64,000 bases of DNA. It comes from Flagellimonas aquimarina (GTDB lineage Bacteria > Bacteroidota > Bacteroidia > Flavobacteriales > Flavobacteriaceae). The notes below the pieces were generated by a model. That model did no database searches and was not told the origin of the DNA. It saw nothing but the letters and a program-made list of their open reading frames with translations. The stretch spans positions 124,001-188,000 of the forward strand of contig NZ_QGEG01000001.1 of NCBI RefSeq assembly GCF_003149745.1. Direction: 5' to 3'. Shown here one piece after another: positions 25,973-34,818 of the stretch; position 1 is the first letter of the stretch; each line of letters opens with the position of its first letter. Position numbers and translations under genes: made by a program.

Positions 25973-27382
25973 TTAATGATAACTTCTTGGTGCCAAAAAT
26001 TGGGTTGTTGTGGTCTCAATAAGTTTTTCACCATTATAAACCCCAATTTTCAACTTATCCTTATCTCCGGTCAATGCGGAGCTATTAATTTCTATAAACA
26101 ATGTTCCTTCGGCAATTTCCTCGGCAGGCACTTTGAAACTGTCCTGAGATACCATTTTAATCTCTCCTTTATGGGATAACAACTTAAAGCTAACGTTGTC
26201 TACATCCTTAGAAGTTTTGTTTACCAATTTATAGGTATATACATTACTGATCATATTATTGGCCTTTCTTTCATACAACTGCCCAGGCAACCTCAAAATA
26301 TTTGCCTCCAGTTCATTTCTAAGAAAAAGCATCCCAATTAAAATGCCTGTCAAAACGACCAACACGGCTGTATACCCTTTCATTCTAGCCGTGAATTTGA
26401 ACTTGGCCTTTTTGTTTATTTCGTCCTCACTTGCATAACGAATCAATCCCCTTGGTTTTTTAATACTATCCATAATATGATCGCATTCGTCAATACAAGC
26501 TGTACAATTGACGCATTCCAATTGGGTACCATTACGAATATCAATTCCTGTAGGGCAAACATTTACACATTGAAAACAATCTATGCAATCTCCATGACCC
26601 AAAGCGTCTCTATCCTCGTTCTTTCGGAATTTTTTACGCCCGTTGTCTCCTTCTCCACGTTTATGGTCATATGCCACAACTATGGATTTGTTATCCAAAA
26701 GCACACCCTGTAATCTTCCGTAAGGGCAAGCAATAATGCAGACCTGTTCACGAAACCATGCAAACACAAAATAGAAAACCGCAGTAAAAATCAATAAGGG
26801 AATCATTGTACCCATATGGGCCAAAGGTCCATCAAAAACATATCTGATCAACTTATCACTTCCTATGAGATAGGCCAGAAAAACATTGGCTATCAAAAAT
26901 GAAATGATAAAAAAGATGGTCCATTTTAAGACTCTCTTACGAATTTTTTTACCGTTCCAAGGTGACCTGTCCAGTCTTATTTGTGCTCCCCGATCTCCAT
27001 CTATCCAATACTCAATTCTTCGAAAGACCATTTCCATGAAAATGGTCTGTGGACACATCCATCCGCAGAAAATTCGTCCATAAGCAACCGTAAAAAGAGC
27101 AACAAAAATTACACCTGCCAACATTGAAACTACAACAAGATGAAAATCTTGCGGCCAGAAAGGAAACCCAAAGATATTGAACCTTCTTTCCAGTACGTTG
27201 AACATTAAAAACTGATTGCCGTTTATCTTAATAAAAGGCGAAGCAACTAAAAAGAGTAAGAGTCCATAGCTTACGTATTTACGGTACTTAAAAAACCGTC
27301 CACTTGGCTTTTTAGGAAAAATCCAAGCTCTTTTTCCATCTTCAGCTATCGTTCCTATGGAATCCCTAAAATTCTCTTCCAT
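25973..27382 (-). CDS. ccoG: CcoG/FixG/RdxA-type iron-sulfur membrane protein
   Basis: 469 aa. Membrane segments in the N-terminal half carry GRIFCGWMCPQTIFMEM and CIIACPYGRLQGVL. Two 4Fe-4S binding sites follow, CIDCFQCVNVCP and CVNCTACIDECD. A further span lies near residue 340, and an immunoglobulin-like C-terminal domain ends the protein. CcoG is the cupric reductase that supplies Cu(I) for building the cbb3 active site. All expected Cys residues are present. It is separated from ccoP by 77 bp without a visible box, so it probably belongs to the same transcript. Confidence 0.95.
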   Translation of the reverse strand: MEENFRDSIGTIAEDGKRAWIFPKKPSGRFFKYRKYVSYGLLLFLVASPFIKINGNQFLMFNVLERRFNIFGFPFWPQDFHLVVVSMLAGVIFVALFTVAYGRIFCGWMCPQTIFMEMVFRRIEYWIDGDRGAQIRLDRSPWNGKKIRKRVLKWTIFFIISFLIANVFLAYLIGSDKLIRYVFDGPLAHMGTMIPLLIFTAVFYFVFAWFREQVCIIACPYGRLQGVLLDNKSIVVAYDHKRGEGDNGRKKFRKNEDRDALGHGDCIDCFQCVNVCPTGIDIRNGTQLECVNCTACIDECDHIMDSIKKPRGLIRYASEDEINKKAKFKFTARMKGYTAVLVVLTGILIGMLFLRNELEANILRLPGQLYERKANNMISNVYTYKLVNKTSKDVDNVSFKLLSHKGEIKMVSQDSFKVPAEEIAEGTLFIEINSSALTGDKDKLKIGVYNGEKLIETTTTQFLAPRSYH

Positions 27383-27459
27383 TGCAATTCGTTGTTAACG
27401 CTTATTTGATCTTACCTTTTCTTAAGACCCAAGCCTAAGAAGACAGTTCGACAACTATA

Positions 27460-28413
27460 TTAGTTCATCGCTACATCTGTGGAATCAGAAACTTGCTCCA
27501 TGGGAGCTTCTTCAATAATTTCTTCTGATTCTGGAGCATCTGGGTCCACCCAAATCTCCCCTTCCGGAGCCTTTGGATTTGCCGCAGTTGTACCACCCAA
27601 TGTTAATATGTAACTTGCTACTTGGGCCATTTCCAATGGTTTTAAACTTTGTTTCCAGGCTATCATACCCTTACCGTCTCGTCCTCCTTCAGAAATGGTA
27701 TTGAATACATTTTTGATGCCCCCTCCCAAAATCCAATATTCATCTGTTAGGTTGGGACCAATTCCCCCTCCTCCATCAGCCATATGACAGGCTACACAAC
27801 TTGTGGCAAATATCTTTTCACCAGCACTTAAATCCGCAGCTTCGGACAAAAATTCCACGGTATTTACATCTACTAAATCCTTTGCCGTCTTCTTATACTC
27901 TTCTATGGCAATTTTAGCAGCAGCAACTTCTTGTTCGTATTCCAGTTTTTGGTCATAGTCGCCAGCAACATGAAAACGTATAAGGTATACTACCCCAAAA
28001 ATGATAGTGGCATAAAATAGATACACCCACCAAGGTGGCAAAACGTTGTCCAGCTCCCTAATCCCATCATAGTTATGGTCGAGAATTATTTCGCCTTCTT
28101 TCTCAATTTCCCTTGTTTTGGTTAGCCGTTTGTACATCTTCTTTGCCCATGTCCATTCCCTTTTCTTGGCTTTGGACTCAAGGTAACGCTCTTTTGCTTC
28201 TGGTGAAAGCGTTTGGAACATTACGTTTTCAATAGAACTTAGAATCAGTTCTATAGCAATCAATATCATCAATACCATTAGCATAAAAAATTGCGTAATC
28301 GGGTATTCGATGATTGCTGGTTTTTCACCAGAATCTATAAAGTATTCCATTAATCCGAAGATTATGAAGAATAGCAGCGGAATACGTATCCACCAAGGTG
28401 TTCTTGTGCTCAT
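27460..28413 (-). CDS. ccoP: cbb3 oxidase subunit III, monohaem CcoP
   Basis: 317 aa. Three hydrophobic segments (about residues 8-26, 38-60 and 128-147, the last preceded by LDNVLPPWW, the usual CcoP N-terminal motif) are followed by a single cytochrome c domain with CVACHMADGGGGIGPNL and MIAWKQSL (likely Met ligand). Proteobacterial CcoP has two CxxCH sites; only one is present here. The C-terminus is a Glu/Pro-rich tail (EEIIEEAPMEQ). It delivers electrons to CcoNO. The extra N-terminal spans and the loss of one haem make this a distinct Bacteroidota architecture. Confidence 0.93.
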   Translation of the reverse strand: MSTRTPWWIRIPLLFFIIFGLMEYFIDSGEKPAIIEYPITQFFMLMVLMILIAIELILSSIENVMFQTLSPEAKERYLESKAKKREWTWAKKMYKRLTKTREIEKEGEIILDHNYDGIRELDNVLPPWWVYLFYATIIFGVVYLIRFHVAGDYDQKLEYEQEVAAAKIAIEEYKKTAKDLVDVNTVEFLSEAADLSAGEKIFATSCVACHMADGGGGIGPNLTDEYWILGGGIKNVFNTISEGGRDGKGMIAWKQSLKPLEMAQVASYILTLGGTTAANPKAPEGEIWVDPDAPESEEIIEEAPMEQVSDSTDVAMN

Positions 28414-28417
28414 AATG

Positions 28418-28603
28418 CTATAGTTTGTTTTGTTGATCGTTATCTAAAGGCAATTCTGCCATCTCTTTTATATGTGCTTTGGTAGCTGTAAATACCCACC
28501 AAAACAGCAGGACAAAAAACACAAAGAATATTAACAAGGATATCATGGGATAGCTTGCAATCCCTTCTATGCTTTCCATATGGTTTTTTACAAATTTCAA
28601 CAT
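28418..28603 (-). CDS. ccoQ: CcoQ-like small cbb3 subunit
   Basis: 61 aa, one membrane span (PMISLLIFFVFFVLLFWWVF) followed by a charged tail (HIKEMAELPLDND). Length, topology and position between ccoNO and ccoP (4 bp before the ccoP start) identify it as CcoQ, which stabilises the oxidase. Sequence identity within this family is low, so the call rests largely on context. Confidence 0.85.
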   Translation of the reverse strand: MLKFVKNHMESIEGIASYPMISLLIFFVFFVLLFWWVFTATKAHIKEMAELPLDNDQQNKL

Positions 28604-28627
28604 GGCTTATTTGTTTTGAGAGTGTAT

Positions 28628-30808
28628 TTATTCTGCTTCTTTCACCTTAATGTCTGTACCTAACCGCTGCAAATAGGCAATCAATGCAACAATTTCTCTA
28701 TCACGCATTTCTACAAAATCTTCTCCATTTTCTTGCGCATATTTTTTATCGGCTTCATAAGTTCTTTCAAACTCTGGGTCTGTATAAAGGTTCTTTTCTA
28801 TTTGTATAGCTTGATCTGCCATAGACTGCGGAGCGTTAGCTATATCCTCATCTGTATAGGGAACACCCAATTTGACCATAGCTTCCATTTTGTTCTGTAC
28901 CGCACTTCTATCGTGTTCGTTTAAAACCAACCACTGGTATGCAGGCATAATGGAACCTGATGATGTGCTCTGGGGGTCATACATATGACTTAGGTGCCAG
29001 TTGTCTGAATACTTGCCACCAACCCGTAATAAATCCGGCCCCGTTCGTTTACTTCCCCAAAGGAAAGGGTGGTCATAGACAAACTCTCCTGCTTTGGCGT
29101 ACTCCCCATAACGTTCTACCTCACTTCTAAAAGGCCTGATCATTTGGGAATGGCAGCCCACACAACCTTCCCGGATGTATAAATCCCGTCCTTCGAGCTC
29201 TAAAGGTGTATATGGTTTTACACTGGTTATGGTTGGAATGTTGGATTTTACCAAAATGGTAGGTACGATTTGGATAATTCCTCCTATTAAAATGGCAATT
29301 GTTGCCAAAATTGTCAATTGAACAGGTCTGCGTTCCAACCAATTGTGGAAGGTTTCGCCAGCAACCCTTCTTTTAGAGACTCTTGTCAAGGCAGGCGCTT
29401 CGGCCAATTCATCCTCCACTGAGCTTCCTTTTCTAATGGTAACAATGACATTGTACACCATGATCAACATACCTACAAGGAACATGGTACCCCCTATGGC
29501 ACGCATCCAATACATGGGTATTATTTGAGTTACGGTTTCCAAAAAGTTTCCGTAAACCAATGACCCATCTGGATTAAACTCTTTCCACATAAGGGCCTGA
29601 GTAAATCCTGCCACGTACATTGGCAATGCATATAGGATAATCCCCAAAGTGCCAATCCAAAAATGCAAGTTTGCCAATCCCTTTGAGTACAGGGTTGTTT
29701 TGAACATTTTAGGCACCAACCAATAAATCATACCAAAGGTCAAGAACCCGTTCCAAGCTAGTGCCCCAACGTGTACGTGAGCAATAATCCAATCGCTAAA
29801 GTGGGCAATGGCATTTACATTTTTAAGGGATAGCATAGGACCTTCAAATGTGGCCATACCATAACCTGTAATGGCAACAACCATAAATTTTAAAGTGGCA
29901 TCGGTTCGTACTTTGTCCCAAACACCTCTTAGAGTCAACAATCCATTGATCATACCACCCCAAGATGGAGCAATCAACATAATGGAGAAAACAACTCCAA
30001 GGTTCTGGGCCCAATCTGGTAGGGAAGAATATAACAAATGGTGAGGTCCTGCCCAGATATAGATGAATATCAATGACCAAAAATGGACAATGGAAAGACG
30101 GTATGAATATATAGGCCTATTAGCAGCTTTAGGAACAAAGTAATACATCAATCCCAAAAACGGTGTGGTTAAAAAGAAGGCCACAGCATTATGTCCATAC
30201 CACCATTGCACTAGTGCATCTTGTACACCGGCGTATACAGAATAACTTTTCAACGCTGCTACGGGCAACTCTAAACTATTAAAAATATGCAGTACCGCTA
30301 CGGTAACAAATGTTGCTAGGTAGAACCATATTGCAACGTAGAGGTGGCGCTGTCTTCTTTTTAAGATGGTTGCAATCAAGTTCCAACCAAAAACGACCCA
30401 AACTATTGCGATAGCTATATCTATAGGCCATTCCAATTCTGCATACTCTTTTGAGGTGGTGTACCCCAAAGGCAGTGTAATGGCAGCTGCCACAATAATC
30501 AATTGCCAACCCCAAAAATTAAAATTGCTCAGAAAATCACTGAACATTCTTGCTTTTAACAATCGTTGCGTGGAGTAATAGACCCCTGCAAAGATGGCGT
30601 TCCCTACAAATGCAAAAATTACAGCATTGGTATGTAATGGGCGTAGCCGCCCAAAACTCAGCCATGAAATACCATCGGTGATATTGGGAAACAAAAACAT
30701 AAATGCCAGCAGAAGTCCTACTAGCATTCCAACAACGCCCCATAGCATGGTGGCATATAAAAACTTTTGTACGATTTTATTATCGTAACTAAATTGTTGT
30801 ATTTCCAT
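28628..30808 (-). CDS. ccoNO: fused cbb3 oxidase subunits I and II
   Basis: 726 aa. Residues ~1-480 are the haem-copper subunit CcoN: LHTNAVIFAF, WWYGHNAVAFFLT and AHVHVGALAWNG hold the His ligands of the low-spin haem, CuB and high-spin haem. A short linker (residues ~480-500) leads to CcoO, with one membrane span and the haem c site GCVGCHSQMIRP (~550), followed by RTGPDLLRVGGKYSD. The enzyme reduces O2 to water with very high affinity and pumps protons. A single fused reading frame is characteristic of Bacteroidota cbb3 oxidases. ccoS lies 2 bp upstream. Confidence 0.97.
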   Translation of the reverse strand: MEIQQFSYDNKIVQKFLYATMLWGVVGMLVGLLLAFMFLFPNITDGISWLSFGRLRPLHTNAVIFAFVGNAIFAGVYYSTQRLLKARMFSDFLSNFNFWGWQLIIVAAAITLPLGYTTSKEYAELEWPIDIAIAIVWVVFGWNLIATILKRRQRHLYVAIWFYLATFVTVAVLHIFNSLELPVAALKSYSVYAGVQDALVQWWYGHNAVAFFLTTPFLGLMYYFVPKAANRPIYSYRLSIVHFWSLIFIYIWAGPHHLLYSSLPDWAQNLGVVFSIMLIAPSWGGMINGLLTLRGVWDKVRTDATLKFMVVAITGYGMATFEGPMLSLKNVNAIAHFSDWIIAHVHVGALAWNGFLTFGMIYWLVPKMFKTTLYSKGLANLHFWIGTLGIILYALPMYVAGFTQALMWKEFNPDGSLVYGNFLETVTQIIPMYWMRAIGGTMFLVGMLIMVYNVIVTIRKGSSVEDELAEAPALTRVSKRRVAGETFHNWLERRPVQLTILATIAILIGGIIQIVPTILVKSNIPTITSVKPYTPLELEGRDLYIREGCVGCHSQMIRPFRSEVERYGEYAKAGEFVYDHPFLWGSKRTGPDLLRVGGKYSDNWHLSHMYDPQSTSSGSIMPAYQWLVLNEHDRSAVQNKMEAMVKLGVPYTDEDIANAPQSMADQAIQIEKNLYTDPEFERTYEADKKYAQENGEDFVEMRDREIVALIAYLQRLGTDIKVKEAE

Positions 30809-30810
30809 AT

Positions 30811-31020
30811 TTATTGGTTTGTACTTTTAGTTAGTTTGATTTCTTTATTTTCGGGTTCTTCTTTATCTAAATCAGGTAACAATTCATCCTCAAAAAGCAT
30901 GCGGACAGATGGTGTATACGAATCATCATACTGCCCTCTTTTGACTGAAAAGACAAAGGCAGCAAAAAAGACCAGCGCAACAGAAATGCTTATGGCCAAT
31001 AACACATATATAACACTCAT
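30811..31020 (-). CDS. ccoS: CcoS cbb3 oxidase maturation protein
   Basis: 69 aa, one N-terminal span (VIYVLLAISISVALVFFAAFVFSVK) then KRGQYDDSYTPSVRMLF, the conserved CcoS segment (usually GQFDDLEGPA-like). It is needed to insert cofactors into CcoN. It is first in the ccoS-NO-Q-P-G-H unit and is preceded by an FNR-type promoter whose box overlaps the stop codon of the upstream gene. Confidence 0.92.
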   Translation of the reverse strand: MSVIYVLLAISISVALVFFAAFVFSVKRGQYDDSYTPSVRMLFEDELLPDLDKEEPENKEIKLTKSTNQ

Positions 31021-31038
31021 ACCTATTTTAATTAAGCG

Positions 31039-31081
31039 TAAAACTACACTGCCCTTTTTGCGAAAAAAATGACATATATCA
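31039..31081 (-). promoter_or_regulatory. FNR-type box and -7 element for the ccoS-ccoNOQPGH operon
   Basis: TGACATATATCA lies at 31070-31081. On the minus strand TAGTTTTA spans 31046-31039. Spacing is 36.5 bp. The TCA of the box is also the stop codon (TGA, minus strand, 31081-31079) of the gene upstream. Confidence 0.8.
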
Positions 31082-31540
31082 GCTTTTTTTATTTATTCTT
31101 TTCTTTTCCAAAGGCGCTTTTTTTCCCATTGTTATCAAGGCCGCCACAATGACAAAGTTTTTACCGATGTATTGCCCTAAAAGTGTTGGCACCAATGGAG
31201 GTTCTTGAAATGACTCTAAAGGAAACAACAATAGCGGCGTAAATGTTAGGGTCATATGACAAAGAGCCACTATTATGATGGTTCTTCTCCATAGATTGAA
31301 CAACAAAAAAATGCCAATTCCCACTTCTAAAATGGCCAGGAGAATTATCGACAAAGAATCAGAAATAAAACCAAATGTTAGTTCATGAATTGTGTTTTTT
31401 GCCAAATTTTCTGCAGGGCTTAAAGCTGGAAAAAACTTCAAGCTTCCAAACCACAAATAAATTACCCCAATACTGATGGCCATTAAATTCGACTCAATCA
31501 CATTTTTAAGACTTCCTACTATTTTCTTTGCCGACATCAT
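31079..31540 (-). CDS. DoxX/YkgB-like four-span membrane protein
   Basis: 153 aa with about four hydrophobic segments. MAISIGVIYLWFGSLKFFPALSPAE followed by ILEVGIGIFLLFNLW matches the DUF417/YkgB branch of the DoxX superfamily. Its function is not established; DoxX relatives are linked to quinone or sulfur redox chemistry. It starts 7 bp after the ccoI stop, so it is in the ccoI unit. Two ATG codons (31540 and 31537) are possible starts. Its place between ccoI and ccoS suggests a part in respiration or oxidase assembly. Confidence 0.72.
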   Translation of the reverse strand: MMSAKKIVGSLKNVIESNLMAISIGVIYLWFGSLKFFPALSPAENLAKNTIHELTFGFISDSLSIILLAILEVGIGIFLLFNLWRRTIIIVALCHMTLTFTPLLLFPLESFQEPPLVPTLLGQYIGKNFVIVAALITMGKKAPLEKKRINKKS

Positions 31541-31547
31541 CAGGGTT

Positions 31548-33923
31548 TTATGGTTTTAATCTTTTTCCAATCATATTGGTCATAAGCGTTGTAAAGATCA
31601 CTATGCTAATAGAACTCAAGGGCATAAGTATTGCAGCAATAACAGGCTCTAACTGACCGGTAACCGCAAAATACAAACCAATAACGTTGTAGCACAATGA
31701 AAGTAGGAAACTGAGCTTTATTATTTGAATGGATTTTCTAGATAGCTTTAAAAAAACAGGAAGCTTGGTCAAATTTGAAGCATCCAAAATTGCATCACAA
31801 GCCGGTGAAAAAACATTTATATCCTCAGAAATGGAAACTCCTACATTACTTTGGGCCAACGCACCAGCATCGTTGAGTCCATCACCTACCATAAGTACAT
31901 TATGATCTTTTTGTAGATGTTTTACATAATCTAGTTTATCCTTGGGCTTTTGATTAAACAGTAAATTGGTTTTAGATGGCAATATATCTTGCAATTGTTT
32001 TCTTTCTCCATCATTGTCACCCGATAATATTCCAATGTTCATGGTTTTACCTAAAGTGACGAAAAGGTCTTCCACCCCATCCCTATATTTATTCTTAAAT
32101 ACAAACCGCCCTTTGAAATCCTCATCAGAACTAATGTAAACTGCCGTATCGGATGCGGCATTTGGCATGGATTCACCAATGTAACTGGCAGAACCTGCTT
32201 TAATGGAATGTTTGTTCAGCTTTCCTTCCACTCCTTTGCCCGTATGTTCTTCAAATTCATCAAGAGTCATAATAGCATTGGATTTCAATATTTCGTATAA
32301 TGACCTACTAAGTGGGTGGTTTGATGATCGTAATGTGGTTTTCAGCAATGCTGTTTCCGCTTTGGTCAATTCAATCCCTTCATATAGAATAGCATCTTTT
32401 GTGGTGGTGGTGATAGTTCCTGTTTTATCGAATATTGCAGTATCAATTTTGGATAACCGCTCTATAACATTTGTGTTTTTTAAGTAGAATTTGTGCTTGC
32501 CAAATATGCGCAGCATATTACCCAAGGTGAATGGTGCCGCAAGGGCAATTGCGCAGGGGCAGGCGATTATGAGCACTGCAGTAAAAACATTTAGGGCCAT
32601 ACTTGGCATATAGAACAACCAAAACAGAGTTGACAGAATGGCAACGCTCAAAACCCCAATGGTAAAACGTTTTCCAATACTGTCTGTTAGTGTTTGAAAA
32701 GCGGTAATCTTATCTTTTTCAAAAACTGAATTACCCCACAACTGGGTGAGATAGCTTTGAGATACTGATTTTACGACCTCAATCTCCAAAACCCCAGAAA
32801 GTTGTTTGCCGCCCGCAAAAAGTTTTTCTCCTGACTCTTTAAGGACTGCATTGGATTCTCCTGTTACAAAACTGTAATCTATTTCTGCGTTACCCTTGAT
32901 CAAAATACTGTCTACGGGTATAATTTCCATATTCCTGATCAAAATCCTGTCGCCAGCCTTAATCTTATAGATTTGAACATTTTCTTCCTCCCCTTCTGCA
33001 TTCAATCTTGTTACGGCAATGGGAAAATAGGATTTATAATCTCTTTCAAAAGATAGAAATGAATAGGTTTTTTGTTGAAAAAACTTTCCTAATAAAAGGA
33101 AGAACACCAATCCGGTTAAACTATCAAAAAAACCAGATCCCAAATCAAAAATAATGTCGACCGTGCTCCTTAAAAACAAGGTTAAAATCCCTAATGCAAT
33201 AGGAACATCTATGTTCAATAATTTAGAGCGCAGTCCCTTATATGCCGAAATAAAATAATCTCTTCCTGCATAAAACACCACTGGTAACGAAAAGGCAAAC
33301 ATTAACCAACGGAACACGGGCTTATATTGATCTAACCAAAATTCCTCAACCTCAAAATATTCTGGAAAAGAGAACAACATTACATTGCCAAAGGCAAAAC
33401 CTGCAACACCCAGTTTATAGATAAGTGAGCGGTCCACTTTGGTATTTTTCTTATTATACTCTTCTAAAGAAATATAAGGTTCATAGCCAATAGCACTTAA
33501 AAGCAAAACAAGTGCTTTCAAAGAAAAATCTTCAGATTTATAGGTGACGCGAATAGTTTTCTTAGGAAAATCCACCTGTGAATTGGTAATTGAGGAATGT
33601 AAACGATTTAGGTTTTCCAATACCCAAATACAAGAGCTACAATGAATGGATGGAATGCTCAAATTGACCACTTGCACCCCTTCTTCATTAAACTCCACCA
33701 ATTTTTCAACAATGTCCTTGTTACCTAGAAAATCGTACTTCTGTCTAATTTCGTTGGGAGCTGTACCGGCCCGTTCCTCAATATCATAAAAATTGGATAG
33801 GCCGTTAGTTGTGAAAATTTCATAGACTGTCTTGCAACCATTACAACAAAACTCCTTTTCATCAAAAAGAACCCTTGTGCGATTGCAATCATCACCACAA
33901 TGATAACATCTTATGTTTGTCAT
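31548..33923 (-). CDS. ccoI: CcoI-type copper-exporting P1B ATPase
   Basis: 791 aa. An N-terminal Cys-rich metal-binding region (RCYHCGDDC and FCCNGCKTVYEIF) leads into an HMA-like domain with SIHCSSCIWVLENL. Eight membrane segments follow, with the transport motif IACPCAIALAAP, the phosphorylation site FDKTGTITT, FVTGES in the actuator loop, and MVGDGLNDAGAL in the hinge. CcoI moves Cu(I) to the periplasmic side for cbb3 assembly. It shares one FNR-type box with the divergent fnr-like gene, each having its own -7 element. Confidence 0.95.
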   Translation of the reverse strand: MTNIRCYHCGDDCNRTRVLFDEKEFCCNGCKTVYEIFTTNGLSNFYDIEERAGTAPNEIRQKYDFLGNKDIVEKLVEFNEEGVQVVNLSIPSIHCSSCIWVLENLNRLHSSITNSQVDFPKKTIRVTYKSEDFSLKALVLLLSAIGYEPYISLEEYNKKNTKVDRSLIYKLGVAGFAFGNVMLFSFPEYFEVEEFWLDQYKPVFRWLMFAFSLPVVFYAGRDYFISAYKGLRSKLLNIDVPIALGILTLFLRSTVDIIFDLGSGFFDSLTGLVFFLLLGKFFQQKTYSFLSFERDYKSYFPIAVTRLNAEGEEENVQIYKIKAGDRILIRNMEIIPVDSILIKGNAEIDYSFVTGESNAVLKESGEKLFAGGKQLSGVLEIEVVKSVSQSYLTQLWGNSVFEKDKITAFQTLTDSIGKRFTIGVLSVAILSTLFWLFYMPSMALNVFTAVLIIACPCAIALAAPFTLGNMLRIFGKHKFYLKNTNVIERLSKIDTAIFDKTGTITTTTKDAILYEGIELTKAETALLKTTLRSSNHPLSRSLYEILKSNAIMTLDEFEEHTGKGVEGKLNKHSIKAGSASYIGESMPNAASDTAVYISSDEDFKGRFVFKNKYRDGVEDLFVTLGKTMNIGILSGDNDGERKQLQDILPSKTNLLFNQKPKDKLDYVKHLQKDHNVLMVGDGLNDAGALAQSNVGVSISEDINVFSPACDAILDASNLTKLPVFLKLSRKSIQIIKLSFLLSLCYNVIGLYFAVTGQLEPVIAAILMPLSSISIVIFTTLMTNMIGKRLKP

Positions 33924-33944
33924 TTACATTTGCTTTACCCAAGA

Positions 33945-33987
33945 CAAAATTGTGACACAATTTGTTTTAAAAATATGACATTTATCA
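33945..33987 (-). promoter_or_regulatory. FNR-type box (shared) and -7-like element for ccoI
   Basis: TGACATTTATCA at 33976-33987 is used in both directions. Toward ccoI, the minus-strand element CAATTTTG spans 33952-33945, with 36.5 bp spacing. Confidence 0.75.
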
Positions 33988-34018
33988 GTTCTTTTTCAAT
34001 ACCTTAGGTTTAATTTTG
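33976..34018 (+). promoter_or_regulatory. FNR-type box (shared) and -7 element for the fnr-like gene
   Basis: This is the same box as for ccoI. Toward the regulator, a consensus TAATTTTG lies at 34011-34018, spacing 36.5 bp. This predicts that the regulator activates its own gene. Confidence 0.8.
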
Positions 34019-34043
34019 TGACCATCAGGTAAATCAATCAGTT

Positions 34044-34733
34044 ATGGAGAGCAGATGTGAAAATTGCATCGTAAGACAGTTCAATTCGCTTAGAGCCATG
34101 AGCAAGGACGAATTGAAACAGGTATCCGACTCTAAGACCACCAAAGCAGTCAAAAAAGGAGAGCCCCTTTTTGAGGAAGGCGAAAAATTGAATGGAGTTT
34201 ATTGTGTTCGTAATGGTGTTTCCAAACTGTCCAAACTCAGCGCAAACGGTAAAGACCAAATTGTAAAGTTGGCCACTAAAGGTGAAGTACTTGGACAGCG
34301 GTCCGTAATAGCTGAAGAATGTACAAATCTTTCTGCGATTGCTGTTAACGATATGGAAGTCTGTTTCATTCCCAAAGAAAGCATCAACAACACATTACAA
34401 AAGAATCCAAATTTTACACTTGAGGTACTGCGTCATATGGCGCACGATTTAAAGGAAGCAGATGACGTTATTGTAAATATGTCTCAAAAAACGGTAAAAC
34501 AACGTATTGCCGAAGCTTTCCTGTATCTAAAAAATAACTTTGGTGAAGATGACGAAGGGTTTTTGGCTCTTACACTTTCAAGAGAAGATATCTCAAATGT
34601 TGTTGGCACAGCAACAGAATCCGCTATCCGAATTATTTCAGAATTCAAGAAAAAAGGATTCATTCACACTTCCGGTAAAAAAGTGGGCATAAAAAATGAA
34701 CGCAAGTTATTAGAACTGGTGGAAGGCTTTTAA
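34044..34733 (+). CDS. FNR-like transcriptional regulator
   Basis: 229 aa: an N-terminal Cys pair, a cyclic-nucleotide-type beta-roll (~35-115), a dimer helix (~125-150) and a helix-turn-helix (~170-205). Cys5 and Cys8 (RCENCIV) line up with Cys20 and Cys23 of E. coli FNR, and Cys107 in MEVCFIP lines up with Cys122 (MVCEIP). The position of Cys29 is Asn14, so three of the four canonical 4Fe-4S ligands are present; Cys54 and Cys93 are spare. The recognition helix GTATESAIRII keeps FNR Glu209 (E192) and Arg213 (R196) but has Ile195 for Ser212. A box overlaps its promoter region. Likely an oxygen sensor controlling the TGA-N6-TCA sites. Confidence 0.9.
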   Translation: MESRCENCIVRQFNSLRAMSKDELKQVSDSKTTKAVKKGEPLFEEGEKLNGVYCVRNGVSKLSKLSANGKDQIVKLATKGEVLGQRSVIAEECTNLSAIAVNDMEVCFIPKESINNTLQKNPNFTLEVLRHMAHDLKEADDVIVNMSQKTVKQRIAEAFLYLKNNFGEDDEGFLALTLSREDISNVVGTATESAIRIISEFKKKGFIHTSGKKVGIKNERKLLELVEGF

Positions 34734-34753
34734 AACCACCCTATTCTAAAAGC

Positions 34754-34796
34754 TGATAATTGTCATAGAATCCCCTTTTACTTAGCACTAATTTTA
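34754..34796 (+). promoter_or_regulatory. FNR-type box and -7 element for the 34819 usp gene
   Basis: TGATAATTGTCA lies at 34754-34765 and TAATTTTA at 34789-34796. Spacing is 36.5 bp. Confidence 0.78.
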
Positions 34797-34818
34797 TTGC
34801 ATCTTTATATTTAGCACG

